Part shown: one piece after another, positions 1-11,183 of the stretch | Layout of the letters: each line of letters opens with the position of its first letter | Numbering within the stretch: position 1 is the first letter of the stretch | From: Trifolium pratense | Lineage: Eukaryota; Streptophyta; Magnoliopsida; Fabales; Fabaceae | Length of the DNA stretch: 64,000 bases | Assembly: GCF_020283565.1 (NCBI RefSeq) | Contig: NC_060061.1 | Location: forward strand, 15,413,362-15,477,361 | Direction of reading: 5' to 3' | The notes under the pieces: model-generated | Told to the model about the DNA's origin: nothing | Databases searched by the model: none | The model's input: the letters and a program-made list of their open reading frames with translations, nothing else | Program-made: the position numbers and the translations under genes

Positions 1-39
1 TTGTGATAAACATATCTGTGGTAAACACAAATTAATTGC

Positions 40-3000
40 TTAATCTACTTGAACTGTCCATGACTTTTTGTCCTCAAGACACCCTGTTTGTATTCCAACC
101 AGTATTCCTCTTAGTTTTTCAGACAACGTTTCCGGTCCTGTTTTATATTCAGCTCTGCATTGCCAATATTTTCGTTGTGTTTAGCAATTATCATTAGGTG
201 CACAAGATATTTTCAAAAAATAAATTGAGGCCTAAAATGAAAGGGAACATAAAACATGAAAAACAAAGTTTAATTACCTTGTTTCTTTGTATGTTACAGA
301 TGCAACAGAGGTAACAACCACTGCAGTTCCTGTGCAGAATACTTCATCAGCATTCATCATTTCCTCCACCGATACGGAACGTTCCATGACCTGAACATTG
401 TTCATGTTACAAAAATTTCTTTGCAAGTTTACAGCAATAAATTATTAATTATCTATAATGTAGGTTTGTAGAAAATAATAGCAAAAATTGAGAGGGTAAA
501 ATAAATACCTTATAACCTAAATCAATGGCGATTTCTATGATGGTTTTCCGTGTGATCCCAGGCAGAATGGCTCCATCTATTGCCGGAGTGAAGATCGCAT
601 TTTCCTTAACAAGATTAAATGAAAATACGAAACACAAAATTAAACCCAGTTTTGTTTCGGATGTAAAGAGTTTAATTTCCATACACTGCCAGTATAAAAA
701 GTTTTACACTGTTGACAATTAACAAATCACAACCAATCATCTAGATTGTTACGACTTTATGCGGAGTTATGTGTAATGTCTTAACGTTTTCAATAATCTG
801 ATGGCTATGATTAAATGACAGTGTTACACTGGTAGTGTATATGAATTAAATCCTATAGTAAAAGATGGTTTGAACTTTGAACATCAAATTTGTTATTAGT
901 AGCATGAGTGGATATGAAATTATGGTTGTTGATGTACCTTGACAACAAATATATTGCATGCAGTAACCTCCTCAATATTTTTTCCAGTGGCAGAGTCCAA
1001 GAACAATACATCAGAGAATCCATTGGCTTTTGCTTCAGTTGTTGAAGTATATACCTACACAGCCAGGAATGTGCATAATGAAGAGTGAAATCAATTTGGG
1101 GTAGCTTATAATATGATTATGATTTGACTTAGAAGCCAAACAACAATATAGTATCGGTCGCAGAACGATGTTTACATACAGAATGATAAAATTCTGGACC
1201 AAGGTTTGAGTAACACAAAATAGTATATCCTTAGAAGTGATCTCTTCCAAAATCCCACAATTTTTCACAAGTCACACAACCAAGGAAAATATATAATATT
1301 CAAGTTAAAGAATAATGATGAAATGGTGATGTGTAGTATATTGCTATTACTATCGATATGCTTACCGGGGCATAATTAGTAACACTCTTGATTCCTCCTG
1401 TTCCACCATTGCCAGCTATTGATCTATAAAATTTATCCTCAACTTTTAAGTTTAGCGGTCCCCCCTGTGATTATTTTAAAACAAAAAGTAGAAATCTTGA
1501 ATGTGAAATTTCAAATTTCAACAAATTGTAAGTTGAATCTTTTCCTTTTTAACAAAACAATATAACTAAAACTAAATCCATGGCTAACCTTGTGGTAGTT
1601 TCCAACAGGGGAGCAATAAATGAGAAATGTGTACTCAGGTGATGGAGCCACACCTAATGCAGCTCCTGTTCCCATCAGCAATGGCCTAAGATAAAGCGTT
1701 CCTTTCCCTGGAGGAGGTACCTGTTTCAATTTTGAGAGATCAATTGTTTGTTAACTTTTGTGTTCACACACACACATGCACAAATTCATGGTTTTAATAT
1801 GTGGTCTAGAACAACTATTACGGCCAAGCCATAAAGTTTTTGGAGATCGCCGCAATATGAAATTGCGACTGCAATTACAGCTACAATTTTCCAGAATTTT
1901 ATAAATCACAATGCATTTGACCACAACCACAATTTAAAACCATATATGAAGCTGATAGACGGAAAAGTCCACAAAGAGAGATACGAGGAAATACATACCC
2001 AACGTTTATTGGCAATAACTGTTTGTTTAACAGCATCAACAAACTGCTCAACTGATGGAGATGGCATACACAACCTATCAGCCCCTATCTTCATCCGTAG
2101 AGCATTCTCTTCTGGTCGGAATAGAAGTATACGTCCATCTTCTGTCCTATATGCTTTTAGTCCCTCAAAGATTCCCTGTACAGAAACCATGATTGTGCAT
2201 TCAGACTTTTGGCTAGATTTGATTTATGAACAAACACAACAACTAGTTTTTCTTTAATACTACCAAACATATAAGTATAAAGAATAAAGTAATACAAAAC
2301 ATGGTTTTAAATTTCGGTCCACAACCGCAATTCTGGCAGCAAAATAACAAAATTTTAGGTCTCTGCAACAGTATCACAACCACAATTTCAACTGCATCGG
2401 CCGCATTTTCCAACAATATAAATATTCACAACATAACCACAACCGCAATTTTTTTTGAAGAAGCTAAAATGAGATATATTAACAAACAGCCTTCTCAGCA
2501 CAAGATAAAACAAATATAAGTATAAAATAAAGGTACCAAACATATAAGTATAAAGGTACTTAAAAATAAAGTAATACAAAACATGGTCTTAAATTTCGGT
2601 TCACAACCGCAATTCTGGCATCAAAACAACAAATTTTGAGGTCTCTGCAACAGTATCACAACCACAATTTCAACAGCATCGGCCACATTTTCCAACAATA
2701 TAAATATTCACAACATAACCACAACCGCAATTTAAAACAAATATACAAGGGTATTTCAACAAACAGTTACTGTGCAATTTTAACCTGTCCATAATTTAAG
2801 ATACCAGCAGATGGGCTTAGCTCAATATTTCCATAGCGCATAAGGGTTCCTTGTGAAAACTTTTCTCCTTTTGCACATTTCATGACATGCATGTAATCTG
2901 TTGGAACCAAACTAAATCCAAGTCCTTCCCAATTGATTTCAGGTTGATTATTTTCACCTATATCACTGCATTTTTCATACAAAAATGTGTGATCAAAGAA

Positions 3001-3580
3001 TTTTAAATTGATAGTATTAACTTTTAAAAACAAAATTATACCTTTCAGAACCTTCTTCACTGTCCCTTAAAATTGAAGGGGGAGCCATGGTTAAGAGAAA
3101 TGGAGTCCTTCTGCATTCAAAATCAATGTCAGACATATGACTTATATAATCATTTTATAATGTTTATAATTTTGATTTTTTTTATTAACTCTCTGGTTCT
3201 CAGGATTTTGACCAATAATTGTTTCCACAAACTCGGATTCTTTGGACCGATTCATCCCGGAAAGCTTAGTAATAACTTTGTTATAATTTATTTTTGAGAC
3301 ATGATTCTATTATTTATGAACAATTGAACATTTCTCAAAGGAACATAAAGTTCAATGAATATGCATGCAATGTGTTCACATTGAACATTAATATTATTAA
3401 ATGAATAACTGAAATGTGATAACATAACAATTAATGAAAAATAAAATGTAAACATTTGTACCTTGTTTTTGTATGAAAGCTATTACTAACAATTTTATAT
3501 GGAATTTGATTTTGGGGTAAAAATGAGAAGAGAAATAAGGATCTGTAAAAAGAGAATGAGGTTCTGAAAGAAAGAGGCAT
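40..3580 (-). CDS. BCAT: Branched-chain amino acid aminotransferase, ten exons
   Basis: PLP-dependent transaminase that interconverts Leu, Ile and Val with their 2-oxo acids, using glutamate/2-oxoglutarate. Ten exons join in phase to 405 codons plus stop: 3580-3462, 3110-3042, 2965-2785, 2175-1999, 1720-1589, 1464-1366, 1054-938, 604-509, 390-278, 154-40. All introns are GT-AG. Family signatures visible: [14 protein letters not shown] across intron 3, [19 protein letters not shown], the PLP-lysine segment [32 protein letters not shown], and a C-terminal [14 protein letters not shown]. Residues 1-47 are Ser/Phe/Arg-rich without acidic residues, like a plastid or mitochondrial transit peptide. 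A second start (Met48, MAPPS) would give a 358-residue form without it. Length is normal for plant BCATs. No stop or frameshift seen. The isoform number is not assigned. Confidence 0.93.
1788..1948. mobile_element. MITE copy 3 in BCAT intron 4
   Basis: About 160 bp bounded by CATGGTTTTAA.. and ..TTTAAAACCAT in inverted orientation, with an interior rich in CCACAACC/CCGCAAT words. Same family as the two copies in intron 3, but more diverged inside. It is non-coding and lies wholly within the intron between exons 5 and 4. Confidence 0.5.
2263..2453. mobile_element. MITE copy 1 in BCAT intron 3
   Basis: Begins ACATGGTTTTAAATTTCGGT and continues with CACAACCGCAATTCTGG. It matches the copy at 2535-2740 almost base for base, including about 35 bp of shared leading flank (ACCAAACATATAAGTATAAA). 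The shared flank suggests a local tandem duplication of one insertion rather than two insertions. Its right end runs into a T-rich stretch and lacks the terminal inverted repeat. Confidence 0.6.
2535..2740. mobile_element. MITE copy 2 in BCAT intron 3
   Basis: Second copy of the intron-3 repeat. It keeps both ends: GGTCTTAAATTTCGGTT on the left and AACCGCAATTTAAAAC on the right, which are inverted repeats of each other. The ACAACCGCAATT words look like a widespread plant MITE type (hAT- or Mutator-like; class not settled here). Confidence 0.6.
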
Positions 3581-3592
3581 CTCCACAAGGCC

Positions 3593-3600
3593 TTTTTATA
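3593..3600 (-). promoter_or_regulatory. TATA-like box of the BCAT gene
   Basis: TATAAAAA on the minus strand, 13 bases upstream of the first in-frame ATG (3580). At usual TATA-to-start spacing (25-35 bases) transcription would begin at or inside the first ATG. Some transcripts might then use Met48 in exon 2. The spacing is seen; the consequence is inference. Confidence 0.4.
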
Positions 3601-4090
3601 ATGTAGTAGGAAAATTGAAATTTTTGGGAACCCTTATTATCATAAGGGTTATGATAACCAGTACCCCGGATACTAGTTAAGGTACTAAAAAGAAAAAGAA
3701 AAAAAAAATTGCATTGAAAAAACAAAAAATTAAACTTTAAAATGTTGATTTCACAAGTTTCAACATAATATTACTATCTTTAGTTAACTTAACCAGTGCC
3801 TGGGGCACCGGTTAGCGTTTTCCTTATTATAATAATAAAAAATACTGACAAACACGTGACCTCTGATTCAGGTGTCATTAGAGGTTGGTTAGTAGTTACA
3901 AAATAAAATCATGCATGGATTGGAATCCATCTACTTTTTTGTTTTTGTTTGCATCAATATTCAATGGTTTATCGGGCATGGACATCTAGCAATACTCATC
4001 TAACTAACATTCTTTTTTATTTTTTTATTGAGTGAAATTTACCTTGGTCTTAATTAGTACAATATTTGGTGGACTTATTTTTAATACGTA

Positions 4091-4240
4091 TTCCCTCCAA
4101 CCATAAAATATAAGTAAAATTATATTTTTTTTAGATTAATTGAATAATTAATGTATTTAGTATGTATTATAGTTCAGATACATCAGTTATTCAATGAATT
4201 TAAAATGTGCACTTTTACTTATATTTGTAGCCGAATGGAG
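4091..4240. mobile_element. Stowaway-type MITE
   Basis: 150 bp with imperfect terminal inverted repeats: left TTCCCTCCAACCATAAAATA.., right (reverse complement) CTCCATTCGGCTACAAATA... Both are followed inward by TAAGTAAAA-like words. TA on both sides (4089-4090 and 4241-4242) fits the Tc1/mariner-type TA target of Stowaway elements. No coding capacity. Confidence 0.75.
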
Positions 4241-4314
4241 TAAATATTAACATTACTTATTTATTTTAAAAATATTCATTATCAATTTTTTTCTCTTTCT
4301 TCATTCATGCGTGA

Positions 4315-4390
4315 TTCTCTAAATACGTTCGAATCCCGACCCTTACATATAAAATGTGATGTCTCAACCAACTGAGTTAAACTTATGAGA
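4315..4390 (-). repeat. tRNA-like (SINE-derived) fragment
   Basis: On the minus strand an A-box-like TAACTCAGTTGGTTGAG is followed about 40 bases later by a B-box-like GGGATTCGAACG. These are internal RNA polymerase III promoter words of tRNAs and tRNA-derived SINEs. No complete cloverleaf was evident, so I read it as a retroposed scrap rather than a working tRNA gene. Confidence 0.4.
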
Positions 4391-4507
4391 AAATTTCTTA
4401 ATTGAGTTATGGTTGTATCTTAAATGGTTAGTTTTGATAACAATTATTTTATTTTTCAAAATCAAAGTAAATTTTATTTTGTGCAACTATAAAAACTAAC
4501 TCGAATT

Positions 4508-6511
4508 TTTTTTTTGGTATACAAAGGGAGGGCAGAGCCCCATGAAGGAAAAAAGAAAATTACAAAGTTAAAGGCATACTCTGAGGCATGCAAGTGCCGG
4601 ATATGTCATAAAAAAGGAGTTTCTTAAGATCTCTAGGAGGAGCCTCCAAAAGATGCAAATCAAAAGAGTTTAAAGATATACTAAAATTAGTTAGCCAATC
4701 AGCCGATCAGTTTTTTTTTCTTCACGCCAAGTATAGTTGATGTGAACCTGCCAGTTCATATTTTTTAGATCACGAATACGTCGAATCAATGTAGGAATCT
4801 TTCCGTTAATGGTGCAGTTTCCTGTTACCATATCGACTGCCACCTTTGAGTCACTATCAACCTGAAGATGCGTAATTCCTTGTCTCATAGACAAATCCAT
4901 ATCGAGGTACATTCATTCCCCACATCTCAGCATGGAGCACATCACAAGTTCCAAGTTTGCGGGCATAACTAGCTAGACATACACCGCTACTATCTCAAAG
5001 AAGACCTCCACACCCTGAAAGGTTAACTGAGCTTTTGTGTGTGCCATCACAATTAAGCTTGACCCAACCCTCTCGAGGTTGCTTCCAGCCAATAAAAATA
5101 GTATCCATTCGTTGAGGCATGCAAGTCAATTTTGTTTTCTTGCAGTTATCAATGTCGCGTGACATCTTAAGAATTGCTTGAGTTGGATTGATGGGGCGGT
5201 CGAAAGTATCTTCAAAAATAGTTTTATTTCTCCACGTCCACAAATGCCAACAAGTGACCATGAAAATAGTCTTCCATTCGTTATTTTTTTTCTATCCTGC
5301 TCTCTTGTTCAAATTGTCGAATATTCAATCCCTGCAAGTCAAAGAAAAGAAGTAATTTTATTAGAAGCTATTAGTCTTATCCAAATCTGGGTTGCTTGTG
5401 CACAGTCCCTCAAAACATGAAGGATTGTTTCATCTTCATTTCCGCAAATAGAGCAAGTGGGAGATACACCAATGACCCATTTACTTCTGCGGTAATTCGT
5501 AAGGAGACGCTCATGGGCAGCAATCCACATGAAAGTTTGGATTCTATGTGGTCCTTTCCAATTCCACAATATTTTCCAATTACCATCAATGGAAAGGTTG
5601 TGCTCCCGTTGGAGATTATAGGCACTTCGCACAGTAAAATGACGGGTATTAGTTCCACTCCAGCCAATAGAATCTGGCCCGTCTGATATCTTAGGAGTTG
5701 GAATGGCCACCACTTGGTTAACTATAGTTTGCGGCAGATGAGTCATGAGGAAATTGATATCTCAGTCTCCCGATTCTGTCAAAGCATCTTTTACCATGAT
5801 GGTACTGTCAATGGTTTGTTGAGTGGAGCTATTAATGAGAAAATGTCCATCAGGCATCCATTTATCAAGCCAAAAATTAATATGATGACCATTTCCCACT
5901 CGCCAAACTGTGTCTCTGGAAATGATCCCAAATACCAGCTAAGGCTCTCCACAATGGGGAATCATAAGGTTGAACACTTATAGCAATCCGAAGGTCTTTA
6001 TCTCTGTCGTACTTACTATAGAGGACTTTGCACCAGAGATCGTTAGGATTGTTAATCATGTTCCATAACATTTTCATAAGGAATGCTTCATTTATCTAAT
6101 GAGGGCTTCTCAGTCCCAGACCTCCATCCTCCTTAGGCAAACAACAAAACTTTCCAGCTAATTAGATGAGGTTTACGGGTTGGTCCGTGTCACCCCATAA
6201 GAAGCCTCTTTGAATTTTTTCCATCTCATCACACAAAGTTTTCGGTAGTTTAGCATACTGCATGTGAAAGTATGGAATGGAACTGAGCACATATTTGCAA
6301 AGAGTAAGTCTTCCGGCTAGACTAAGACATTGATGTTTCCGGCCACTAAGACGATTTTGCATTTTTCCAATAATGTGGCTGAATTTTCCTCTGGTTGTTC
6401 TACCTGGGGCGATGTTGGCCCCCAAATATTTACCCAAACTATTCACAAGAGTGTACCATGTATGTTGTGTCAAAAAAAAAAGTGTACCATGTATGCTGTA
6501 AAATATCATCC
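4508..6511 (-). mobile_element. 5'-truncated L1-type LINE, ORF2 remnant
   Basis: A non-LTR retrotransposon body on the minus strand, with a short A-tail (T-run just after 4508 on the plus strand) and perfect 12-bp target duplications CTAACTCGAATT at 4496-4507 and 6512-6523. Recognisable pieces in order: the region after the RT core (6509-6162; SLAGRLTLCKYVLSSIPYFH, then RGFLWG), a zinc-binding RT segment (5746-5339; WKGPHRIQTFMW, C-x2-C near CSICGNEDETILHVLRDC) and an RNase H-like C-terminus (5261-4691; WVKLNCDGT, then LQVDSDSKVAVDM). The pieces are in several frames with stops, so it is dead. The endonuclease and most of the RT are missing, as expected from 5' truncation. Confidence 0.9.
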
Positions 6512-6523
6512 CTAACTCGAATT

Positions 6524-7440
6524 AATTAAGATATATAAGTTTTTATTTTATTTTATAAATGATCCATATAAGGGCAAGTTTTAACATGCACAAGCATCAA
6601 ACTCTATAGCAATAAACTTACAAATTCAAATATCTATTATATATTTATACCACAACAAAAATCATATTCCCTACAATTTTCAACATGATCAAAATTAACT
6701 AACGTTAATTAAGTACGATGGTTAACTATTTTTTTAAAACAAACATTTTGATTTTCTAAATTGCTCTTCATTGAAACGTGTTGCATTGCAAGTAAATAAA
6801 AAGGTTATTGTAAACGAAAATATAAAGTTCGCTACTACTACTAACAACACAAATTTGTCAATCGCTAAGCTATACAAGTTTGGACTACAAGCTTTCAAAA
6901 CCATTCAGGGTGTTTTATGGAGATACTCTCTATCCGTTTCATCTCAAACTTATACTGATGTGGATGTTGGAGTACTATTTTTTATCGGTACTCTTCGCTT
7001 TTTTTTCATTGTCGATTATTTTTAATGTTTGGATTTTAACCTGCAACTCGGAGCATCCTTTCCTTTATTCACTATTGTGAGTTTTTTACCTACTATATTA
7101 ATCTGAAAATTCTAGGGTAGACTTATTAAACAAAGGCTACGTTTGGTTGTTAGATATATATATTTATTTGTGTATTAAACAAAGACTGCCTTTAGTGGTT
7201 GGATATATTATTAGTTTATTAAATAAATATACGTTTAGTCATTGAACAAATATACGTTTTGATAAAATTCATCGGATATATTATTAGTTTATTAAAAAAA
7301 TTATATATTTTAATAATATTAAGACTTAATTCCTCTTCAGTCTTTTCACTCCGTCGTGTTGAAGTGAAGTGGGTATGATATGGTGATCGCTGACTAGCCG
7401 CCTTAAGAAAGTCCATTCATTCATTTTATTTTAATTTTAT
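6524..7440. other. AT-rich spacer without recognisable gene
   Basis: Low-complexity, A/T-rich sequence. Between about 7130 and 7300 there are loosely repeated phrases (ATATATTATTAGTTTATTAAA). Short open frames here show no codon bias or known motif. Nothing else supported. Confidence 0.6.
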
Positions 7441-7469
7441 CTCTCTCTCTCTCTTAACTTTTAAGAGAT

Positions 7470-8600
7470 GAAAATAGGTTAGACTGAGCTAAGCTTTGTC
7501 AAGTCCGAGTCTCGCACGTCAAAAAATCAAAGGTCTGAGTCTGGTCCATGACTTATCATAGGCTTATTTTTTAGGTCTAAGTCTGACCTTTTGAAAGCCT
7601 ATGTAGCATATTAGCCTGTTTAAAAGCCTATTTAACATTAACATTTAAATAAATAATTATATTTATTTATTATTTTTATTTTTTTGGTACAATGGGGAAA
7701 AAAACAAAAAGGAAAGAAACAACTATCTACAAAAACAAGTCCCACTTGCATCAGCAAGAAGGAGCAAATTTAATCCAACAGGTGGACTGACTATGATGGA
7801 CAAGACTTCATTGTTACGAGCTCCAAGCTTAGCTAGGTAGTCTGCACAAGCATTACCCTCTCTCAAAGTGTGGGAAATTCCGACTCTCCAATCTCTGGCG
7901 ATGATGTCCTTGATAGTAAGGATAATAGCTGCATAGTGATGCCACTTGTCAACAGGTTCGGTAATCAATTTGATAGCAGTCGCGGAGTCGGAATAACACT
8001 GCAAGTCTTTGATGTTTAGCTCCCAAGCTAGGAGTAGACCATGGTAAAGAGCCATGAGTTCGGCATGCAAGATGTTAGAAAAACCAATGTTCCCCGAGAA
8101 GCCATGGACCCAAGCTCCATCTGAGTTACGAATTAAACCCCCAAATCCGGAGGCACCCGAGTTGCCGATGCTGCTCCCAGCTAAGTATATTTATTTTTAA
8201 ATATACTTATGAACTAATAAACTAATGTCCTTTTGATATTTAACATGATATTTTAGAGACTTTAATTATATATATGTCATCATATTTCAATTTTAGTTTA
8301 TAATAATACATTTATATATGTGAAAAACTAATGTAGATTAATAAACTTAAACTACCGAAAAAGTTAATAAATTTATAATTTAATGAAAGTACAAATTTTA
8401 ATATATAAATAATAATAGTAATAAAAATATTATTTATATTAACCTAAATAGGCCGGCCTAATAGGCTAAAAGACTTTTTTAATGGCTTCCAGCCTGACCT
8501 ATTTAACTAAATAAGCTTATAAAAAAGTCTTGCTCTGCTCTAATTAACGAAATAGGCTGATCTGGCCATGTAGGCCGGCCTGACCTATTCCCACGTGTTG
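7470..8600. mobile_element. Degenerate MITE-like repeat interrupted by a LINE scrap
   Basis: The outer parts (7470-7680 and 8430-8600) share words in opposite orientation: AATAGGTTAGACTGAGCT at the left, and a right end whose complement begins GGGAATAGGTCAGGCCGGCC. Phrases AGGCTTATT / AAGCCTAT recur. This suggests one non-autonomous element split by the LINE fragment at 7680-8190. Exact ends and target duplication were not resolved. Confidence 0.35.
7680..8190 (-). mobile_element. LINE 3' fragment, RNase H-like domain
   Basis: About 500 bp, open in one frame. It encodes the plant LINE RNase H-like tail: GASGFGGLIRN, then HAELMALYHGLLLAW, CYSDSATAIKLI, and a closing SHTLREGNACADYLAKLGA. This is the usual D-E-D-D layout of that domain. 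It has an A-rich 3' end on the minus strand (T-run at about 7678). Extremely 5'-truncated. It is a different lineage from the LINE at 4508-6511, since the sequences differ. Confidence 0.75.
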
Positions 8601-8975
8601 CACAATTTATTTATTTCATTTTTTCTTTTTGTTTCTTTTACATTTTTGTTTTCTTACAGCTATTTTTATAATTCTGTTGCTCTTGATTACGATGAGAATA
8701 AACTAAAGTCTCGTTTGAATAAACAATTTATACAAATGCTTATAGTATTAGAGCTTACAAGAGCTTATATTCAATAAATTTTTTACGTTTGGATATGTAC
8801 ATAAAAAAGTACTTAGATAAATTGAAGTATTTAGATGTATTGTTACATAAGCAAATAAGTATAAATTTAAAATTGACTCAAAAAGATACGTAGCAAATTA
8901 ACAACACAGAAGGCCAGAACAAAGTGAAATCCACAAATTAAAACCTTATGAGCAGCTTAAAACAATTTGTTCCTG

Positions 8976-9105
8976 GACGAGAGTTGAGTTAAACAAAAGG
9001 GAACAGATGTAACCCTAGACGAGAGTTGAGTTGAGTTTGATGGAGGTTAGACGAGAGGGAACCGATGTAACCCTATACGAGAGTTGAGTTGAGTTTGATG
9101 GAGCG
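8976..9105. repeat. Short direct repeat, ACGAGAGTTGAGTTGAG units
   Basis: Three copies of ACGAGAGTTGAGTT, two of them followed by GAGTTTGATGGAG. They alternate with GGGAAC(A/C)GATGTAACCCTA, giving a ~60-bp unit repeated twice plus a partial copy. No gene around it; 8600-9290 is otherwise AT-rich spacer. Confidence 0.7.
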
Positions 9106-9294
9106 TTTCTAAAAAAGGCGAGGGTTTTGATTTTTTAAAGTTGCAATTATGTTTTATTTATTTTAAACAACATAAATCAAAAAATTAGTAGGCAAACAAA
9201 ACGTGTCACAACTTTATTATTAAACTTTTGAAATATAATAAATAAATATAATGAAAGAAAAATAATTACTTTGAATCATTAAGTTTACGCAAAC

Positions 9295-9620
9295 GCATTA
9301 TTCTTAAACAAACTAGCAATCATGTCTCCCGCACATGCCATATATGTAGAAAGAACAGTCTTCGACATGGTATATCCACTATTTTTATACCCGTATTCTC
9401 CGATTTGAGCACGGCCGCAATGTTCATAAGCGTTTTTTATGAAGCGAATCAAGTCTCTTGTCTCGGTTTCATCATGCTTTGCTGGTGCCTAGTTCTGGTT
9501 TGCTACGTTGGCAACGACATTCCAAAGATTATGGTGGGCTCCGTCGATTTTAGTTCTCCATTTTTTAGAGCTGTTGTGTAGTTTTACTTTGTTCGATCGT
9601 AAAAAATAGAAATATGGTTT
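9295..9620 (-). pseudogene. Possible IRE1-like KEN-domain remnant
   Basis: On the minus strand one frame reads KIDGAHHNLWNVVANVANQN, a stop, then ETRDLIRFIKNAYEHCG, GEYGYKNSGYTMSKTVLSTY and MACAGDMIASLFKNNAF before a stop. The DLIRFIKNAYEHC stretch resembles the KEN endoribonuclease helix of IRE1 proteins. It lies 3' of, and on the same strand as, the IRE1-like kinase start at 11190-11870, which supports one broken gene. One in-frame stop seen. The domain call is from pattern memory and is weak. Confidence 0.35.
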
Positions 9621-10056
9621 GAGTCGGCTTTTCTAATCTGCGCGCCGGATAGAAAGCTAAACATTGTTGCATCTTTTTATTGGCTTCGCTCAAAAAATGC
9701 ATCCTTTTGAGCAGTTTTCAGAAACAAAAATGATTACTAGGAAAATAAGCCAATGTCCTGCATAATAACAAGTGCAAATAAGTCATCAGGTCAATAATAA
9801 AGAAAATAATGAAAGATATATAGAGAGAGAAAGGAAAATAATTACAAATTATCAAGCTATAAACCAAGAATTACCTTTAGTATCAAGCTTATTGTTGCAA
9901 GAGTTACTTAATTTAATTATAATTGGGAGAGGGAAAGGGCACGCGTGAGAAGGGAGAAGAGTTAGAATACTAAAGGATTGCTTAAAACAATTCATGTTTG
10001 CTATTCTTTAGGAAAGAAGAATTGAAGAGATGTGAGCGTGAATTGTTTTAAACAAT

Positions 10057-10856
10057 GTTTTAAAACCCGGACCGGTGATCGACCCGGTCAAAGCACTGGG
10101 TCACTGGTTCACTGGTCAAACCAGTGGGTCACTGGTCAGACCGCATGACTATTGACCCGGCTTTTATAACAAATTTAAATATATTAACTTGAATTTCATA
10201 ACAATAAAATTTAATAAAAAAAAACTTCTTTCAATAAAATTTCATATATTTTAAAAAAAAAACACAAAAGCTTTTCATTTCATCATTATTTATATTTTGA
10301 TTCACATATCTATCCGTATAATATTATAATTTAGTCAATAAAAGTATTATCATATCATAATTTTTAATTAGAACAACAAAATTTATAAGTCCAAAAAAAA
10401 AAAATACATAATTTAATATTTTATATTAAAATAAAACAGTGAATATATATTAAATTAAAAATAATAAGGAAAAAAATGATCAATGTATTTATTAATACAT
10501 GCCATGATGTTTTATAACTAATATAGTAGTATAGTAGTATTAAATATATTTCAGTTATTTAGAATATCACATAAATGTGAGTGGCCTAGTGGTAGTAGTG
10601 ATGCTCCTATATCCAAATGACCTGAGTTCAACTCTCATATACAACATGTTTACATTTTTTTGAAATAATTGATTTCCTCTTCAAACCGGTCCGGTTCACG
10701 CGTGCGGGTTAACCCGATTCCCGGTTCATCCATCAACCCGGCCGGGTCACAGCGGTTTTCGACGGTTTTAAAGCAGAACCGGTTCTGCATGCTAACCGAG
10801 CCGGTCACCCCACCGGTTCCCGGTCAGACCGGCCGGTCCGGTCCGATTTTTAAAAC
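10057..10856. mobile_element. 800-bp MITE with GTTTTAAAACCCGGACCGG ends
   Basis: Left end GTTTTAAAACCCGGACCGG; right end reverse-complements to GTTTTAAAAATCGGACCGG. Subterminal blocks are GC-rich (GACCCGGTCA, GGTCACTGG repeats on the left; ACCGGTTC.. on the right) around an AT-rich core. This is a non-autonomous DNA transposon, common in dicots. It separates the two IRE1-like fragments and contains a tRNA-like segment. Confidence 0.75.
10571..10645 (+). repeat. tRNA-like segment inside the MITE
   Basis: GTGGCCTAGTGGTAGTAGTG (A-box-like) and GAGTTCAACTCTC (B-box-like) about 30 bases apart. It could be a nested SINE head or a captured tRNA-like module. I could not fold a convincing cloverleaf by eye. 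Confidence 0.4.
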
Positions 10857-11183
10857 TATGGTTTTAAACAAATTCGAACAACAAATGCACTTTGGAAAAC
10901 AACAAATTGTGCTATTTTTTAGGAAAATATTTAATGATAGCTACAACTCTAACGACGACTATGCACTTTGAAAAACAACAAATTGTGCTAAAAATTCATG
11001 CTTTAAGGTTATTTTTTCCATAGTGATTCAACGCCACATAATATGCCTCCGTAGATTAAAACTAATTAATTAAGAATCAAAATATAAATTAAAATCTAAT
11101 AAAGTTACTACCTTATCAGTCTAAGGAGTAAGGGAGATGGGAAACCATTATCTCCCATTTGAAACATTTGAAACTGAGGCACC

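Noticed and set aside
4315..4390. Functional tRNA gene
   Set aside because: A/B-box words only; no acceptor stem pairing or terminator that I can see.
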